Program-made: the position numbers and the translations under genes | Part shown: positions 1 through 10,960 of the stretch, one piece after another | Position numbering within the stretch: the stretch's first letter is position 1 | Layout of the letters: each line of letters starts with the position of its first letter | The notes under the pieces: model-generated | What the model was told of the DNA's origin: nothing | Database searches by the model: none | What the model saw: only the letters and a program-made list of their open reading frames with translations | NCBI GenBank assembly: GCA_009760885.1 | Contig: CM019699.1 | Location: 42,482,268 to 42,546,267 of the forward strand | DNA from: Achatina immaculata | Taxonomy: Eukaryota > Mollusca > Gastropoda > Stylommatophora > Achatinidae | Direction of reading: 5' to 3' | DNA: 64,000 bases

Positions 1-1135
1 CAAGTATTGGTGGTCCATCACAGTTTTCAGTATCTGGGTTAATTCTGGTCTTTCTCCTCCATATAGCTCACCGATATACTCTGTCCACCTGTCCACAATG
101 TCTTCTTTTCCCATTAACATTTTACCTTCTTTCGATTTCAGGCATCCTGTTGTATATTTTGTTTTTCTGCCTGTGAGTTCATTAATTTGTTTGTGCATGT
201 TTTTGCTGTCTTTAATATGAGAGTCCTCTATCTGTCTGCACTTCTCATTTAACCACACTTCTTTTGCTTCTCTGCATTTGCGTCTTATTTCTTTATTTAT
301 CTTGTTATATTTTTTCTCGTTATTTTTACTCCTCCTCCTCTTGTCCATCAGTCCTAAGATGTCGTCTGTCATCCATTTATTTTTAGGGGCTTCTTTTTTT
401 GGTAGTATTATCTCCTTAACAGTTTGGTGGATAGAATCTCTTAACATTTCCCATTGTTCATCTATACTATTTATCTTTGCTATTGCATTGTATCTATTTG
501 TTATAATAACTTTGTATTGTTCTCGCAGTTGTTGGTCATTTTTAAGAAGTTCTATATTCAGTTTGATGTTTCTCACTTTTCTGCCTGCTTTCTTTAGTTT
601 TATTCTAACTTTTCCACAGAGTGGATCATGGTCACTATTGCAGTCAGCTCCTGGCATGGTTTTTGTTGTCAGTAATGCATTGCGGAATCGTTTATTGATT
701 AATATGTAGTCTATCTGGTTAAAAGTCTTTTTGTCTGGACTACACCACGTTGCCAGTCTTCGAGGATGTTGTTTAAACCAGGTGTTTCCTACAACCATGC
801 TGTGTATTCTTGCCCATTCAATTAATTTATAACCTCTGTCATTCCTCTCCCCCAGTCCATAGTCACCAACGATGTCTGAAGTTCTTCCTTTACCAACTTT
901 GGCATTAAAATCTCCCATGACTATGGTAACTTCATGTGACTTTGTGTGTTTTAGTGCTGTCTCTATGTCATTATAAAATAACTGTACATCTTCTTCAGAG
1001 CTTTCAGATGTTGGAGCGTACACTTGTATAATATTTATGTTTATTGGTTGTCCTTTCAGTTGGGCTAACAGGACTCGGTCCGAGATGTTCAAATATCCTA
1101 CAATTGTCCTTGCCAAAATGCATGCAAAATATAAA
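1..1135 (-). mobile_element. RTE-like LINE (R3), endonuclease domain and RT linker, partial
   Basis: Reading the minus strand from about 1135 down to 1 gives one open frame with no stop that runs off the left edge. In order it shows a strand ending IIQVYAPTSESSEED, the catalytic motif GDFNAKVG, WCSPD, QIDYI and SDHDPL. These are the landmarks of the apurinic endonuclease (APE/EEP) domain of RTE-like non-LTR retrotransposons, which nicks the target to prime reverse transcription. Past the domain the frame continues through a Lys-rich linker and the pre-RT motif DIVDRWTEYIGELY. The RT itself lies outside the window. The N-terminal WNVRT strand is missing, so the copy is cut at about 1135, next to R1 copy 1 in the opposite orientation. 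It may be the APE half of the R2, R4 or R5 families; I cannot tell. Confidence 0.85.
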
Positions 1136-2799
1136 ACATTAAACATGGGTACTGTAAATACATCCCCCGTGTGGTACTCGGGATCTGCAGAGAATAGGAC
1201 CACTGTACCCTACCACGCATGATCGTAAAAGGTGATTAAGGAGGGTTCGGCATAGGGCCAGCAACCCTATCTGGTAAAAAAAAAAACTATCAGACTGCTA
1301 CAGAAACAGATGCAAGGGAAAAAACAAATGCAGGTGGAAGTAGGAATGCTTATCAGGAAACTGAGCCCATGAAGGTTGTGGATGAAAGTCAGCCACTGGA
1401 AGTCCCCAGCCCAACTGCAGACCTCCTGGAACCTAAACACAAGATGCAAATGGGCAGCTGAAATGTAAGAACACTTAATCAGACTGGAAAACTAGCACAA
1501 ACCATCAAGGAAATGCACAGATACAAACTAGACATACTAGGAATATAAGAAGCAAGATGGACAGGACAAGGCAGAAGGAAATTAACAACACAGGACACAG
1601 AAGATACAATAATATGGTCAGGTAAAGAAAATCATCATGAAGGAGGTGTAGCATTGATTATAACAAAAGAAGCATCAAGAGCATTGCTGAAATGGACCCC
1701 TATAAATGAGAGATTGTTATATGCACACTTCAACTCAGGATTCACGAAGCTGCCTATTATAGTTTGTTATGCAACAACAGAAGCAGCTGAAGAGGAATTA
1801 AGTAGGCAAGGGAAATGAAGATAGAAGAAGAATCATGGGAAGAGAAGGAATCGGAGAAATAAATAAAAATAGAGAAAGACTGTGCAGTTTCTGTGAAGAA
1901 AACATGATGACCATTGGAGGGACAATTTTCCAACATAAAAACATCCATAAGTGACTTAGAGGTCCCCAGATAAAACCAGAGAAAACCAAATCGATCACAT
2001 ACTAATAAAAATAATAATAATAATGTGCGAGCAAGGAAAGGAGCAGATGTAGGAAGTGATCACAACCTTCTGGTAGCAAAAATAAAACTAAAATTAAGAA
2101 AAAAATCGGAGAACACAGAAAGACACGTTTTGATACAGGAAAACTGAAAGACCAGCAAACAATGAATGAATTCTCAATATTACTTAAAAACCGCTTCAGT
2201 GTCCCACAAGAAGAAGCAGAAATGTTCATACTAGACCTTAATAAAACACTACAGGAAACAGCAAAAGAGGTGTTGGGATATCGGAAATGAAGAAAAGAGG
2301 AATGGATAAGCAAGACCACATGGGAAAAGATAGAGCAGAGAAAGAAAATCAGGAAAAAATTACTGAACGCCAAACCACAAAGGCTAAAAGAACGAGTTTT
2401 AAGTAATTATGCACAAAAAGACAAAGAAGTGAAGGAATCATGCCATCAAGATAAACGCCAATACTATGACAACTTAGCAGAAGCAGCAGAGAAAGCAGCA
2501 TATGTAAGTAACATGAAAACCATGTACAAAATCACAAAGCAGATGACAGGTAACTTCAGCACAAGATGTGAGAGTGCAATAAGGACACATAAGGTACAAC
2601 TGGTCAGTGGATAAAGAGAAAAAATTGAAAGATGGAGGGAACACTTTAAAACCCTACTAAATAGAACACAAGCAGTACACACAATAGACATACCTGAAGC
2701 AAAAACAGAACTAAACATCAATACAGGACCAATTAAGTAAGTGAAGTAAAGGAGGCAATAAAGAAGTCAAAATTAGACAGGGCACCAGGTGAAGATGAA

Positions 2800-3903
2800 G
2801 TGACTACTGAGATGTTGAAAGCAGAAGAAACAGAAACACCAAAACAACTCTGCCGGATACTACAACAAATTTGGGATCTAGAAAAAGCTCCAGAGGAGTG
2901 GAAAACTGGCATTATAGTAAAACTACCAAAGAAGGGTGACCTCAGAGATTGCAGGAACTGGAGAGGCATTACCCTACTGCCACTCACCAGTAAAGTATTT
3001 TGCAGAATAATCATCAACAGAATTGTACCAGCACTTGAGGGAAAACTTCAGAAAGAGCAGGCAGGATTTAGGAAAGGAAGATCATGCATCGACCACATAT
3101 TTGTACTTAGACAAATATTAGAACAGGCAAATGAGTGGCATAGCACAACATATGCACTGTTTATAGATTTTGAGAAAGCTTTTGACAGTGTCAACAGAGA
3201 TGCACCTGTGGAAAATCCTAAGATGGCATGGCCTCCCACATAAGATAGTGAGTGTAATCAAAGCCCTATATTAGAGTTTTCAGTGCAAAGTGATCTGTGG
3301 AGAACATACCTCCAGCAGCTTTAGGATAAAAACAGGAGTGAAGCAGGGATGTGTACTATCACCAACATTATTTATCTTGGCAGTAGACTGGTTAATGAAG
3401 GAGGCAACATCAAACAAATGCAGAGGATTACAATGGACCTTTGACACAGTGCTGGAGGACCTTGGCCTTGCAGATGACATTTGTCTACTACTATCAAGCA
3501 GCCACAGAGATATGCAAGATAAAATAAACAAGCTAACTCAGAATGCAAGCAACATAGGACTAAAGATCAACGTAGGAAAGACAAAGTTAATGAAGCAAAA
3601 TGTGAACAACAGAAATGTACTCATAGCAAGTTAGTGGAGGAGGTCAACGAATTTGTATATCTTGGCAGTAGAGTAGTAGAAAATGGAGACAGCACTGAGA
3701 ACATCAACAGCAGACTTATTAGACCAAACCAGGCTTTTGCAATGCTGCAGACTATATGGAAATCTTTAAAACTAAGCATGAATACAAAAGTCAGGATATT
3801 TAAGAGTAATGTTCTAAGTGTACTATTCTATGGAAGTGAATGCAGGAAAATCACCAAAACTGTAGAAAACAAGTTGAATTCTTTCCAGACTAAATGTTTA
3901 TGA
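2800..3903 (+). pseudogene. Reverse transcriptase of R1 copy 1, frameshifted
   Basis: Three successive reading-frame blocks (2800-3243, 3290-3634, 3634-3903) together cover RT palm, thumb and the C-terminal connector. Motif A is FIDFEKAFD, motif B GVKQGCVLSP, and motif C LADD where active relatives have FADD. The break at about 3205 (a GCACCTG stretch where copy 2 reads GCACTG) throws the frame before motif B. A second break at about 3628 replaces the segment that copy 2 reads as RVGNKL. Copy 3 carries the same two lesions. The gene cannot make a functional polymerase. Confidence 0.8.
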
Positions 3904-4239
3904 AGAATTAGAAAAATATTTTGGCCAAACACCATAAGAAATAACATCTTGTTGGCAGAAATGCAGATGAAGCCACTGACAGCAACTATTGAGGAAAGAT
4001 GATGGCGATGGTTGGGACATGTGCTCTGAATGACTGAAAACTCACTACCAAAAACAGCACTAAGATGGACACCACAGGGGAACAGAAGTAAAGGTAGACC
4101 AAAATAGTCATGGAGAAGAACAACAGAAAGGATGTTGACTAATAGAGGGCTCGCCTGGGCAAGAGCAGAAAAAAAAGGCAAAGGACAGGCACTTTTGGAA
4201 AACCCTTGCAGAAGCCCTATGTGCCCTGGACACTTAAGG

Positions 4240-4241
<2 letters not shown>

Positions 4242-4308
<67 letters not shown>

Positions 4309-4311
4309 ATT
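4242..4311. repeat. (GA)n/(GATA)n 3' tail microsatellite of R1
   Basis: The tract runs GA repeats, then GATA repeats, then GA again, directly after AAGGTTCA at the R1 3' end. The other two R1 copies also end in AAGGTTCAGAGAG plus a GA tract, so the dinucleotide tail belongs to the element and was later expanded and interrupted here. A short C-run follows at about 4327-4361. Confidence 0.85.
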
Positions 4312-4500
4312 CTCTCCCCTGCAGTTCCCATGCCCCCCCCCCCCCCACCGCCCCCCCCCCTTCACAACCCACCTATCACACATTACAAGTTTCCTTTTAA
4401 TCATTCTCAGCACTCTACCATGTGATTTCTGGCCACAGCTAAGTGCTCCACTTATTTTATTTATTCTTTTCTTTTTCATTCCTACTTTTTACATAGCATT

Positions 4501-4639
4501 CATGTGAATTCATATTTTATCTTCTTTCTCTATTTCTTCATGCTGTATATTTTTGTATGATTAAGGTTCACACCAAAACGTCACAACTATGTGCTCGTTA
4601 ATTAATAAAGCTGTTCCTATTTTTTTCCTAGTTTATACA
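4501..4639 (+). mobile_element. ~140-bp Penelope-type 3'-end module (copy a)
   Basis: It begins CATGTGAATT and ends CCTAGTTTATACA. Inside are a pyrimidine-rich stretch, CCAAAACGTCACAACT and AATAAAGCTGTTCC. A near-identical unit with the same two ends lies at 57941-58080. The 3' part also ends the Penelope-like element at 46063-46137. I infer that it derives from the 3' UTR of that element and ends with its poly(A)-signal-like AATAAA. It has no coding capacity. Confidence 0.55.
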
Positions 4640-5311
4640 ATTTGTCCTCTCAGTGTTCTATTCTTTCTGAACCTTCCTTCATCAACCCCTCCCCATATTG
4701 TCTTGTCACTTTTATCATCTGCACCATCTGGGCAGCTTTTGTTTAGACTATGTGTATCTGACTGGAGCAAGCTGGGACCATCTGGGGCATAATGTCATAT
4801 TGTTTATTTTATGGCATTGTTTGTCATCCTCCCTTTACTTCATTTCTCAGTCAGTCACTTGCTTCCATTTTTTACCTAGCCAGTCTTTCTTATAAGGATA
4901 CCAAAAAAAGCTAAGTGTTTAATTTGTCATATATTTTCCATCTTTTTATGAAACTGAACCATACATCTGTCTACCTTATTTGCTAGAACCAGTTACATTA
5001 CATTCATCATTTCTCTTATCTCTCACATCATTAGCCAAGGAGAAGCAATGCAACAATCTTCTGCTAACAGCAATAGAAAGGTGAAGGTTTTAACCAGTTT
5101 TGATTACTTGACCTTAGTAAGTTGGTAATTATCTCAACATGGCCGTCTGTGCTACAGTATATGGTTTTAAAATCCCATGCGAAAAAAATGTCTGGAAACA
5201 CATAATGACACCATAACTATTTTTAGTAGATTTGGTTTAACTTTAGTTTCTTTTTCTTATTCTCATACCTTTATACTGTGTGCTTTTTATTATTAACCAT
5301 CCTTCCAACAG
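4640..5311. other. No gene seen; probably intron upstream of the RASSF exon
   Basis: AT-rich sequence with short chance ORFs and no recognisable motif. It ends in TTATTATTAACCATCCTTCCAACAG, a branch-point-like and pyrimidine-rich 3' splice site for the exon at 5312. It is therefore best read as intron. Confidence 0.5.
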
Positions 5312-5430
5312 TTCATCTTCGGAGGCTTACAGACAAGGACTTCCCACTGAGAACCATTGTTAACTGGGATCCAGAGAGGATTGGAAACTACAGGATGGTG
5401 TTACAGGAGAATGAGACAGGGGAGATTATG
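5312..5430 (+). CDS. RASSF-family protein, penultimate exon (end of RA domain)
   Basis: The 119-bp exon is bounded by CCTTCCAACAG upstream and ATTATG/GTTAGT downstream. It carries two bases completing a codon plus 39 codons and ends in phase 0. The peptide starts HLRRLTDKDFPLRT and ends VLQENETGEIM. Classical C-terminal RASSF proteins (RASSF1, 3 and 5 type) have the same LSxxDxPLxLR...FVLKENETGEVEW stretch at the end of the Ras-association domain, which binds Ras/Rap-type GTPases. The phase-0 junction to the exon at 7534 gives GEIM-WEAF, matching the family's GEVEWEAF. Upstream exons with the zinc finger and most of RA are not visible, and may lie beyond the LINE cluster at the left. Symbol left open because the paralogue cannot be told from 39 residues. 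Confidence 0.85.
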
Positions 5431-5992
5431 GTTAGTTATAACCCTTTGTTTTTATTTACCATTAGCTCATTTTTGTTGATCCTTCCTGCATTCTTACAGT
5501 GTTAAATTTTGCATAACATTAAGTTAAAACTTTTTCATGCATTTTTGCTGTTTTTTTTTTCTTTCAGATTCTTCTGGGTTACTTGTCGTATTTTTAGATT
5601 ATGCAGCTCAAGTTAAACTTTGATATGAATTCTTTATTTTAGATTGTGCATTTTATTGTTTAAGTTAAGTTTTTGCTTCAATTCTTGCAGTTATTCTTGT
5701 TACAATCTCCTAATCTTTTATGGTCAAATTACACATTTTCTTATTTTTTTAAATTAATATTTTGGTTATATCTTTTCTTGTGTTCTTGTTATGTTCCAAT
5801 CAAAATTCAAATAATTTTTGTATTAAAACTTGTTTTTAAATGAACTTACTATAGATAATACAGAAATACAGATTTAATTCAGACACGGTATCATCTTTTA
5901 TCTGTCTTATTTTACTCTCAGTCTCCATATAACAATGAATGTGAGTTCTATGAAGCTGACCCATAATCTCTTCAAAGCTGTGAGCTTGAGTA

Positions 5993-6262
5993 TTTTGTTT
6001 AATGCTGATTCATGATCTCCATATATCTGTGAGCTTCAGTTCTCAATGCTGATTCATGATCTCCATATATCTGTGAGCTTCAGTTCTCAATGCTGATTCA
6101 CTGGCTCATAATCTCCTATATCTGTGAGCTTCAGTTCTCAATGCTGATTCATGATCTCCATATATCTGTGAGCTTCAGTTCTCAATGCTGACTCATTATT
6201 TCCATATATCTATGAGCTTCAGTTCTCAATGCTGACTCATGATCTCTATATATCTATGAGTT
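5993..6262. repeat. 44-bp tandem repeat, about 6 copies
   Basis: The unit starts ATGCTGATTCATGATCTCCA and continues TATATCTGTGAGCTTCAG to its end TTCTCA. Copies begin at about 6002 and 6046. One later copy carries a small insertion (CACTGGCTCATAATC), and the last copies are degraded (TATCTATGAG). A weak copy is visible upstream near 5950. It lies in the RASSF intron. Confidence 0.85.
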
Positions 6263-6864
6263 GAGTTCTGGCTCCATTATGAAGATCTTGATGAACTAGC
6301 CTGAAATCTGATAAATGGATTTTCTTTAATCATTAAGCATGGCTAGAATCTGGCTTCTCTGCAAGTACAGAGAAAGTAAAGCTGCAATTCACCCTGAGAA
6401 ATTCTCACCTCTCTTTTTATTGGCTAGTCTGAAGTAATATTACAAACTATATCCAAGAAAACTGAAGAGAGAAAGTTTCATATTGACCATCTCTGGTTCC
6501 ATGGACTTAATAACTGTTCCAAACCTCCAGCAAAAGTACTTCTTATTTGCATGAGTTATTTGAGCTTGTAAGCAATCTTGGGTGTGAAGATGCTGCCAAA
6601 TTTTGCCACTAGCGACCTATTGCTGACATACTGGCATCATGGCTGAAGAACAACAGCTGGCCAAGACCCTATCCCACTTTTCCATTGGTGCCTCCAGTAA
6701 CATGCCTAGCCTGACTAATGGGCCAGGGATTCACCACAGTCCCAGTGGTGGTGGAATCTGCTAAAGAAGTACTACACGCCTTTTGGTTTTTTAGTTTGAA
6801 AAAAAAATAGCCACCATAACATGCTGCCAAGCTGACATGATACTTTACTTCAGCATCTTCACTG

Positions 6865-6996
6865 GATCTCTTGTGGACCTCTCAGGGATCACAGGAGGAC
6901 CACAGGACCTCTTGCGGCCCTATCAAGGACGACAGGAGTAAATTCAGTAGGATCACAGGACGGTCTTGGTGGTAGAAGCAAACAAATAAGAAGAAG
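6865..6996 (+). mobile_element. Candidate SINE S1 copy A with GAA tail and 10-bp target duplication
   Basis: This 132-bp unit matches 12612-12756 over most of its length, with a shared core AAATTCAGTAGGATCACAG followed by GGTGGTAGAAGC and a terminal AACAAA(T)AAGAAGAAG. It is flanked by ATCTTCACTG on both sides (6855-6864 and 6997-7006), the direct repeat expected of target-primed insertion. It has no ORF. I see no clear tRNA-type A or B box, so it may be a non-tRNA SINE or a deleted LINE derivative. Its tail resembles the 3' end of LINE I1 (GCGAAC plus GAA repeats), which suggests I1 as a mobilising partner. Confidence 0.65.
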
Positions 6997-7048
6997 ATCT
7001 TCACTGCATCAGCTGCAAAGAACAGCAGCTTGCAGTTCCAGGGAAACT

Positions 7049-7152
7049 GAAGAAGAAGAAGAAGAAGAAGAAGAAGAAGAAGAAGAAGATGAAGAAGAAG
7101 AAGAAGAAGAAACAGTAGAAGAAGAAGAAGAAGAAGAAGAAGAAGAAGAAGA
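7049..7152. repeat. (GAA)n microsatellite
   Basis: About 100 bp of AGAAGA repeats with two short interruptions (GATGAAG, CAGTAG). The minus-strand reading is a poly-Phe frame of no coding value. It lies in the RASSF intron, about 50 bp after the S1 retroposon. Confidence 0.9.
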
Positions 7153-7244
7153 AATTTCTAAAGAAGGGCTTGTAAAGTTTATAGTAGAATCTAAGACAGT
7201 GGAATGATAATGTCACTGTTATAAATTTGTGCAAAACATTTATA

Positions 7245-7490
7245 TTTCTGTTAGATTACAAACATTTATAACTTTGAATCTAAAACATTTATGTAGGATT
7301 ACAAATATTTATAACCTTTGTCCATAAAACACTTATGCAGGGTTTCAAACATTTATAACCCTGACCATAAAACATTTATATATAATTACAAATATTTATA
7401 ATCATTATCTTAGAACATTTATATAGGGTTAAAATATTTATAACTCTAACCAAACATTTGTGTAGGTTGCAAACTTTTATAACCCAAATC
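7245..7490. repeat. Degenerate ~55-60-bp tandem repeat
   Basis: Alternating phrases AAACATTTATAAC, AAAACATTTATGTAGG and TTACAAATATTTATAA recur four to five times with point changes and small indels. The array lies just before the last RASSF exon. Confidence 0.7.
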
Positions 7491-7533
7491 CTAGCCCTAC
7501 AAAGAAGTTTATAATTTACTTTGATATCATCAG

Positions 7534-7707
7534 TGGGAGGCCTTCAGCATGCCAGAGCTGGGTAACTTTCTGAGAGTCCTACACCATGAGGAGAAGGAAG
7601 CACTTGCCCGTCTCAAGCAGAAGTATGCCTATATGAAGCAATACATTGAACAACGATTGGTTGAGCTTGGCAATGAGTGTGGCAAATATACCAAATGTAA
7701 GACCTGA
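7534..7707 (+). CDS. RASSF-family protein, terminal exon (SARAH domain and stop)
   Basis: Acceptor TTGATATCATCAG is followed by 57 codons and TGA at 7705-7707. The peptide opens WEAFSMPELGNFLRVLHHEE and continues as a charged helix (KEALARLKQKYAYMKQY, IEQRLVEL). RASSF1/3/5 proteins have WEAFSxPELxNFLxILxxEE at this position, followed by the SARAH coiled coil that pairs with MST1/2 (Hippo) kinases. The residues after the helix (GNECGKYTKCKT) are not conserved in the family as far as I know. The exon starts in phase 0, compatible with the donor at 5430. No frameshift or stop breaks the 97 residues seen across the two exons, so the gene looks alive. Confidence 0.88.
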   Translation, partial: WEAFSMPELGNFLRVLHHEEKEALARLKQKYAYMKQYIEQRLVELGNECGKYTKCKT

Positions 7708-7960
7708 CAAGGCAGCTGTCTGTTCAAAGTTATGGTCTATAAGATCAACCTACATTGCTGTATAAAACAGAAAATTATATTAACAGCAGCCAGCGGAGAC
7801 AAAATAAATATGAAGAATTGCAAGAACAATTAAAGTTTACATTAGATAACAATGATTTCAGTGACTTGCAAGAGCACAAAGAATGAAGAGTTGTTCTGAA
7901 AATTTTGCAAATGAAATAAAACAAATTATACTCTAAAACTACAATAAAAAAGACTGACTA
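7708..7960 (+). other. RASSF 3' UTR with two poly(A) signals
   Basis: After the TGA, AT-rich sequence leads to AATAAA at 7915-7920 and a second AATAAA at 7943-7948. These are the likely cleavage signals. No ORF or repeat is present between stop and signals. Confidence 0.6.
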
Positions 7961-8110
7961 TATTTAAGTGAATTTTTCATAGGAATTATTAGTTATATTA
8001 TGGTATGGCATATTATGTCAACAGCAGGTATCTAAAACACATTTTAAACTGTACTGTGTCAATATTTGTATACTACATTTGTCAAGATATGATTACCAAT
8101 ATTTTTATAT

Positions 8111-8525
8111 GGTCTCTCCAGATTACTACAGGTTCTGCCATACAGTCTTTCCAGATTACTACAGGTTCTGAAACATGGTCTTGCCAGATTACTACAGGTT
8201 CTGACATATGGTCTCACTAGATTACTACAGGTTCTGACATATGGTCTCACCAGATTACTACAGGTTCTGACATATGGTCTCTCCAGATTACTACAGGTTC
8301 TGATATATGGTCTCACTAGATTACTACAGGTTCTGATATATGGTCTCACTAGATTACTACAGGTTCTGACATATGGTCTCACTAGATTACTACAGGTTCT
8401 GACATATGGTCTCTCTAGATTACTACAGGTTCTAATATATGGTCTCACCAGATTAATACAGGTTCTGACATATGGTCTCACTACATTACCACAGGTTCTG
8501 AGATTTGGTCTCTCAAGATTACAAT
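8111..8525. repeat. 33-bp tandem repeat, about 12 copies
   Basis: The unit is AGATTACTACAGGTTCTGAC followed by ATATGGTCTCACT, with point variants (CTCTCCAG, CTCACCAG). Because 33 is a multiple of three it stays open in several frames: an 11-residue Arg/Tyr/Cys motif on the minus strand and ITTGS on the plus strand. I regard those ORFs as artefacts of the repeat. It lies about 150 bp past the RASSF poly(A) signals. Confidence 0.9.
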
Positions 8526-8609
8526 CTCTGAGTTACTACCTGGACAATAGGAATTTAATAGCATTGGTAAAAAAATAAGAGGAAGTGGTGGAAACCATCA
8601 GAAGAGATG

Positions 8610-8741
8610 GTAAACACATGGAAGAGAAGGTCTATAATGATGTTATAACATGCAGAACAGAAGATCTGTAGCGATGATATAACAAGTAGAAGAGAAGGTC
8701 TGTTATAATGCTATAACATGTAGAAGAGAAAGTCTATACTT
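8610..8741. repeat. 34-bp tandem repeat, left block
   Basis: Three to four diverged copies of the unit TGTAATGATGCTATAACATG TAGAAGAGAAGGTC. The same unit resumes at 11646, at 12768 and at 13890. The array is evidently older than the LINE I2, SINE S1 and R1 copies that now divide it. Confidence 0.85.
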
Positions 8742-10947
8742 TGACTTTGGCTTTTCTTATCCCCAGGTTTACGAGTTTTCACTTTTTTTTCCCCTTGTGC
8801 TTGATAATGAAACATACAGGTCCTCTTCAGCTGTTCTACATTTCCATACAGAATGTCGGTGATTGAGGAGTTTGGTGGTATCAGGTTCTTGTGAAGATCC
8901 TTCAATGCACTGCAGTCCAGCAGGTGGTGTTTAACAGTTTCTTCATCCTGTCTGTTGCAGTGCATGCAGTATGGTGTGTGGTCAGTGGTCACTCTGTGTA
9001 AATGAGGGTGATATGTCCTGTTCACAACCTGAAATGTGTGCAACATAAGCTGTTGATGTGGTCTCCGGGGTTAGGCTTTGGCAGGTGTGTATATAGGGAT
9101 CTTCCAGTTGGATGACTGGCCCAGCTGTCCATCCACTGCTGCTTGCAGTTGCTGTGTATAATATGTTTAGCAGTTCTCATGTTGGTGGGGATGTGGGGCT
9201 GTGACATGGTGGCTCCACTCTTTGCCAGTCTGTCAGCACATTCATTTCCTCTGATATCTATGTGGCCTGGTATCCAGTGTAGGGTGGTCTTGATGTCATA
9301 GGAGGCGAGTTGGTTTAATGCGCTGAGTATGTCAACTGTAATGTGATCAGCTGATAGTGTCCAGTTTTCAAGGGCCTGTAGAGCAGACTGGGAGTCTGAG
9401 AAAATAACAAGGGTCTTTTGAGTGGGAGGTACTGTTTTTGTATTTGGTGGTGGTGGCTGCCAGGGCTGCTAATATTGCCTGCATCTCTGCATCATAACTG
9501 GTGCAGCGAGGTCCACAGGGAGCAGAAATGTGGCTTGTTGTCTTGTCTGGTAACATTATGAGTACGCCATATCCTGCATTGTCTGTTTCCCTGAACGCTG
9601 ACCCATCAGTGTATGCATGGATCCAGTCCTTGGGATAGGATTCTATGGCCTCCAGTGCACACAGCTTTAGGATGTTGGGGTCTGATGATTTGTTCACTAA
9701 TTTGTTCTTGAGTCTGATGTTAGTTTGAGGAAGTGTGTAGTTTGTGTTTGGCGGGATGTCTGGTACTTTTGTAAGTTCTTTCTCTGTCTTCAGGGAGTTT
9801 GTGTCTTGTGTTTGACTGTTCTATAATTTGCACTGGAGTTTTCAGTTTCAGTTTATTATTATGCTTCAACCACTATTCTGTTAGTATGGTCTGGGAGCAT
9901 GCATTTATATCTTTCTACTGCCTCAGTGGTTGACTTTTTACATCTTATATCTAATGGCTCTTTGTTTGCATCAGTTTCACATGCAGCTATGGGTGCTGAT
10001 CTCATTGCCCCACAAATGAAATGAACAGCCTGGTTCTGGATTCTGTCCACTTGTGTATGAGAGCTCTTTGATGCTGTGATCTGTAGGGGGGAGGTTATAA
10101 TCTATTATAGATCTAACATATCATGTGTACAGTTGTCTGAGTGTTTCTTAGTCAGCTCCCCAGGATGTACTTGCAAGTCGCTTGAGTAAGTTTAGTCTTT
10201 TGGATGCTTTTTCTGCTAGTCCATCCATGAACTCTTTAAAGTTCAATTTTATGTCTAATTTCACACCAAGGTTTGTTTAAGTTTTTTCTTTCATGATTTG
10301 AGCACCATCAAGAGTTATTTTCAGTTCTGTCTTTGCTAGTTTGTTGCTAAGAGTGAAGACTGTATATGTAGTTTTACTAACATTGATCTTCAACTCCAGA
10401 AATTGCAATAGGCTGATGTGGTGAGGAGGGCTCTATTAAGTCTCTTAGCAGTCAGTTGCAGGTCTGATCCACTACTCCTTATGACAAGGTTATTGGCAAA
10501 CATGGCTTTGTGGGTGTTCAATAGACAGGAGAAGGCCTTTATAAGGATTAAGAACAAGGTGCAGCTAAAAGCATAACCTTATGATAGACCATCCTCTAGG
10601 GTGCATTTGTTTGACAGTCTGTTATTGACCTGAGTTTGTATGGTCCTGTTATTCAGGTAGTTTTTAACCCTTTGATACATTTTTCCATGTATGCCCAAGT
10701 TTTGCATCTTTAACAGTAGACCTTTTCACCAGACCCTGTCATATGCCAGCTGGAAGTTTACAAAGACAGCTGCAGAGTTTCTCTTGTGCAAAAAACTGTC
10801 TTTCATAATTTGAGGGAGGAGAAATAGCTGGTCTTCAGTTCTTGATCCTTTGCAGAAGCCTGCCTGGAAGTTACTGAGAGACCCCAAGGATTCCAGCCAC
10901 CAGTACAGCCTATTGTTAAGCATTTGTTCTGCTAGCTTTTCAATGTT
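8742..10947 (-). mobile_element. RNase-H-bearing LINE (I2), main part, degenerate
   Basis: On the minus strand, reading from high to low coordinates, RT pieces come first: LSNFQAGFCKGSRTEDQ near 10860, a degraded palm with CTLFLI near 10590, and the thumb DRIQNQAVHFICGAMRSAPI near 10000. Then an RNase H domain: HAYTDGSAF (about 9610), the acidic partner in DAEMQAI, FSDSQSALQAL, and HWIPGHIDIRGNECADRLAK (about 9250). The C-terminal Cys/His segment CMHCNRQDEETVKHHLLDCSAL follows at about 8950. This order is that of I/Jockey-group elements with RNase H. Several stops and shifts make it a pseudogene. The 3' end touches the 34-bp array at 8741. The 5' part continues at 11430-11645 beyond an I1 insertion. 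Confidence 0.85.
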
Positions 10948-10960
10948 GGAAGTCAGTGAG

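Larger units (their letters stand above)
1145..4311 (+). mobile_element. RTE-like LINE R1 copy 1, nearly full length, defective
   Basis: A leader at 1145-1440 carries the phrase GGCATAGGGCCAGCAACCCT and an A-run, typical of RTE-like LINE 5' ends. The APE domain starts near 1450 with NVRTLNQTGKLAQ, then EARWTGQG and an IIWSG strand. A deletion of about 90 bp near 1799, relative to copy 3, removes the CDFNAKVG catalytic motif. The RT follows: LPKKGDLRDCRNWRGITLL (about 2922), GFRKGRSCIDH, FIDFEKAFDSV (3162), GVKQGCVLSPTLF (3340) and LADDICLL (3466). Then come LVEEVN.FVYLGS and a degraded C-terminus. Several stops and frameshifts are present (W to stop at 1456-1460, stop at 2612, shifts near 3200 and 3630). 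The 3' end is AAGGTTCAGAGAG running into a (GA)n tail. No target-site duplication was found. Confidence 0.85.
5431..7533 (+). other. RASSF last intron, 2.1 kb, filled with repeats
   Basis: Donor GTTAGT at 5431 and acceptor TTGATATCATCAG ending at 7533. It contains a 44-bp tandem repeat, a SINE-like retroposon with target duplications, a (GAA)n tract and a ~55-60-bp degenerate repeat. Stretches 5440-5990 and 6265-6850 hold nothing else recognisable. No alternative exon is apparent. Confidence 0.7.

Noticed and set aside
2464..2721. Minus ORFs lying opposite the R1 copies (also 16386-16631, 3048-3239, 16958-17149)
   Set aside because: Antisense shadows of the RT frame; they recur only because the LINE recurs.
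7001..7234. Minus ORF with long poly-Phe
   Set aside because: Translation of the (GAA)n microsatellite.
8059..8481. 140-codon minus ORF with an 11-residue Arg/Tyr/Cys repeat
   Set aside because: It is the 33-bp minisatellite read in frame; the overlapping plus frame is equally open.
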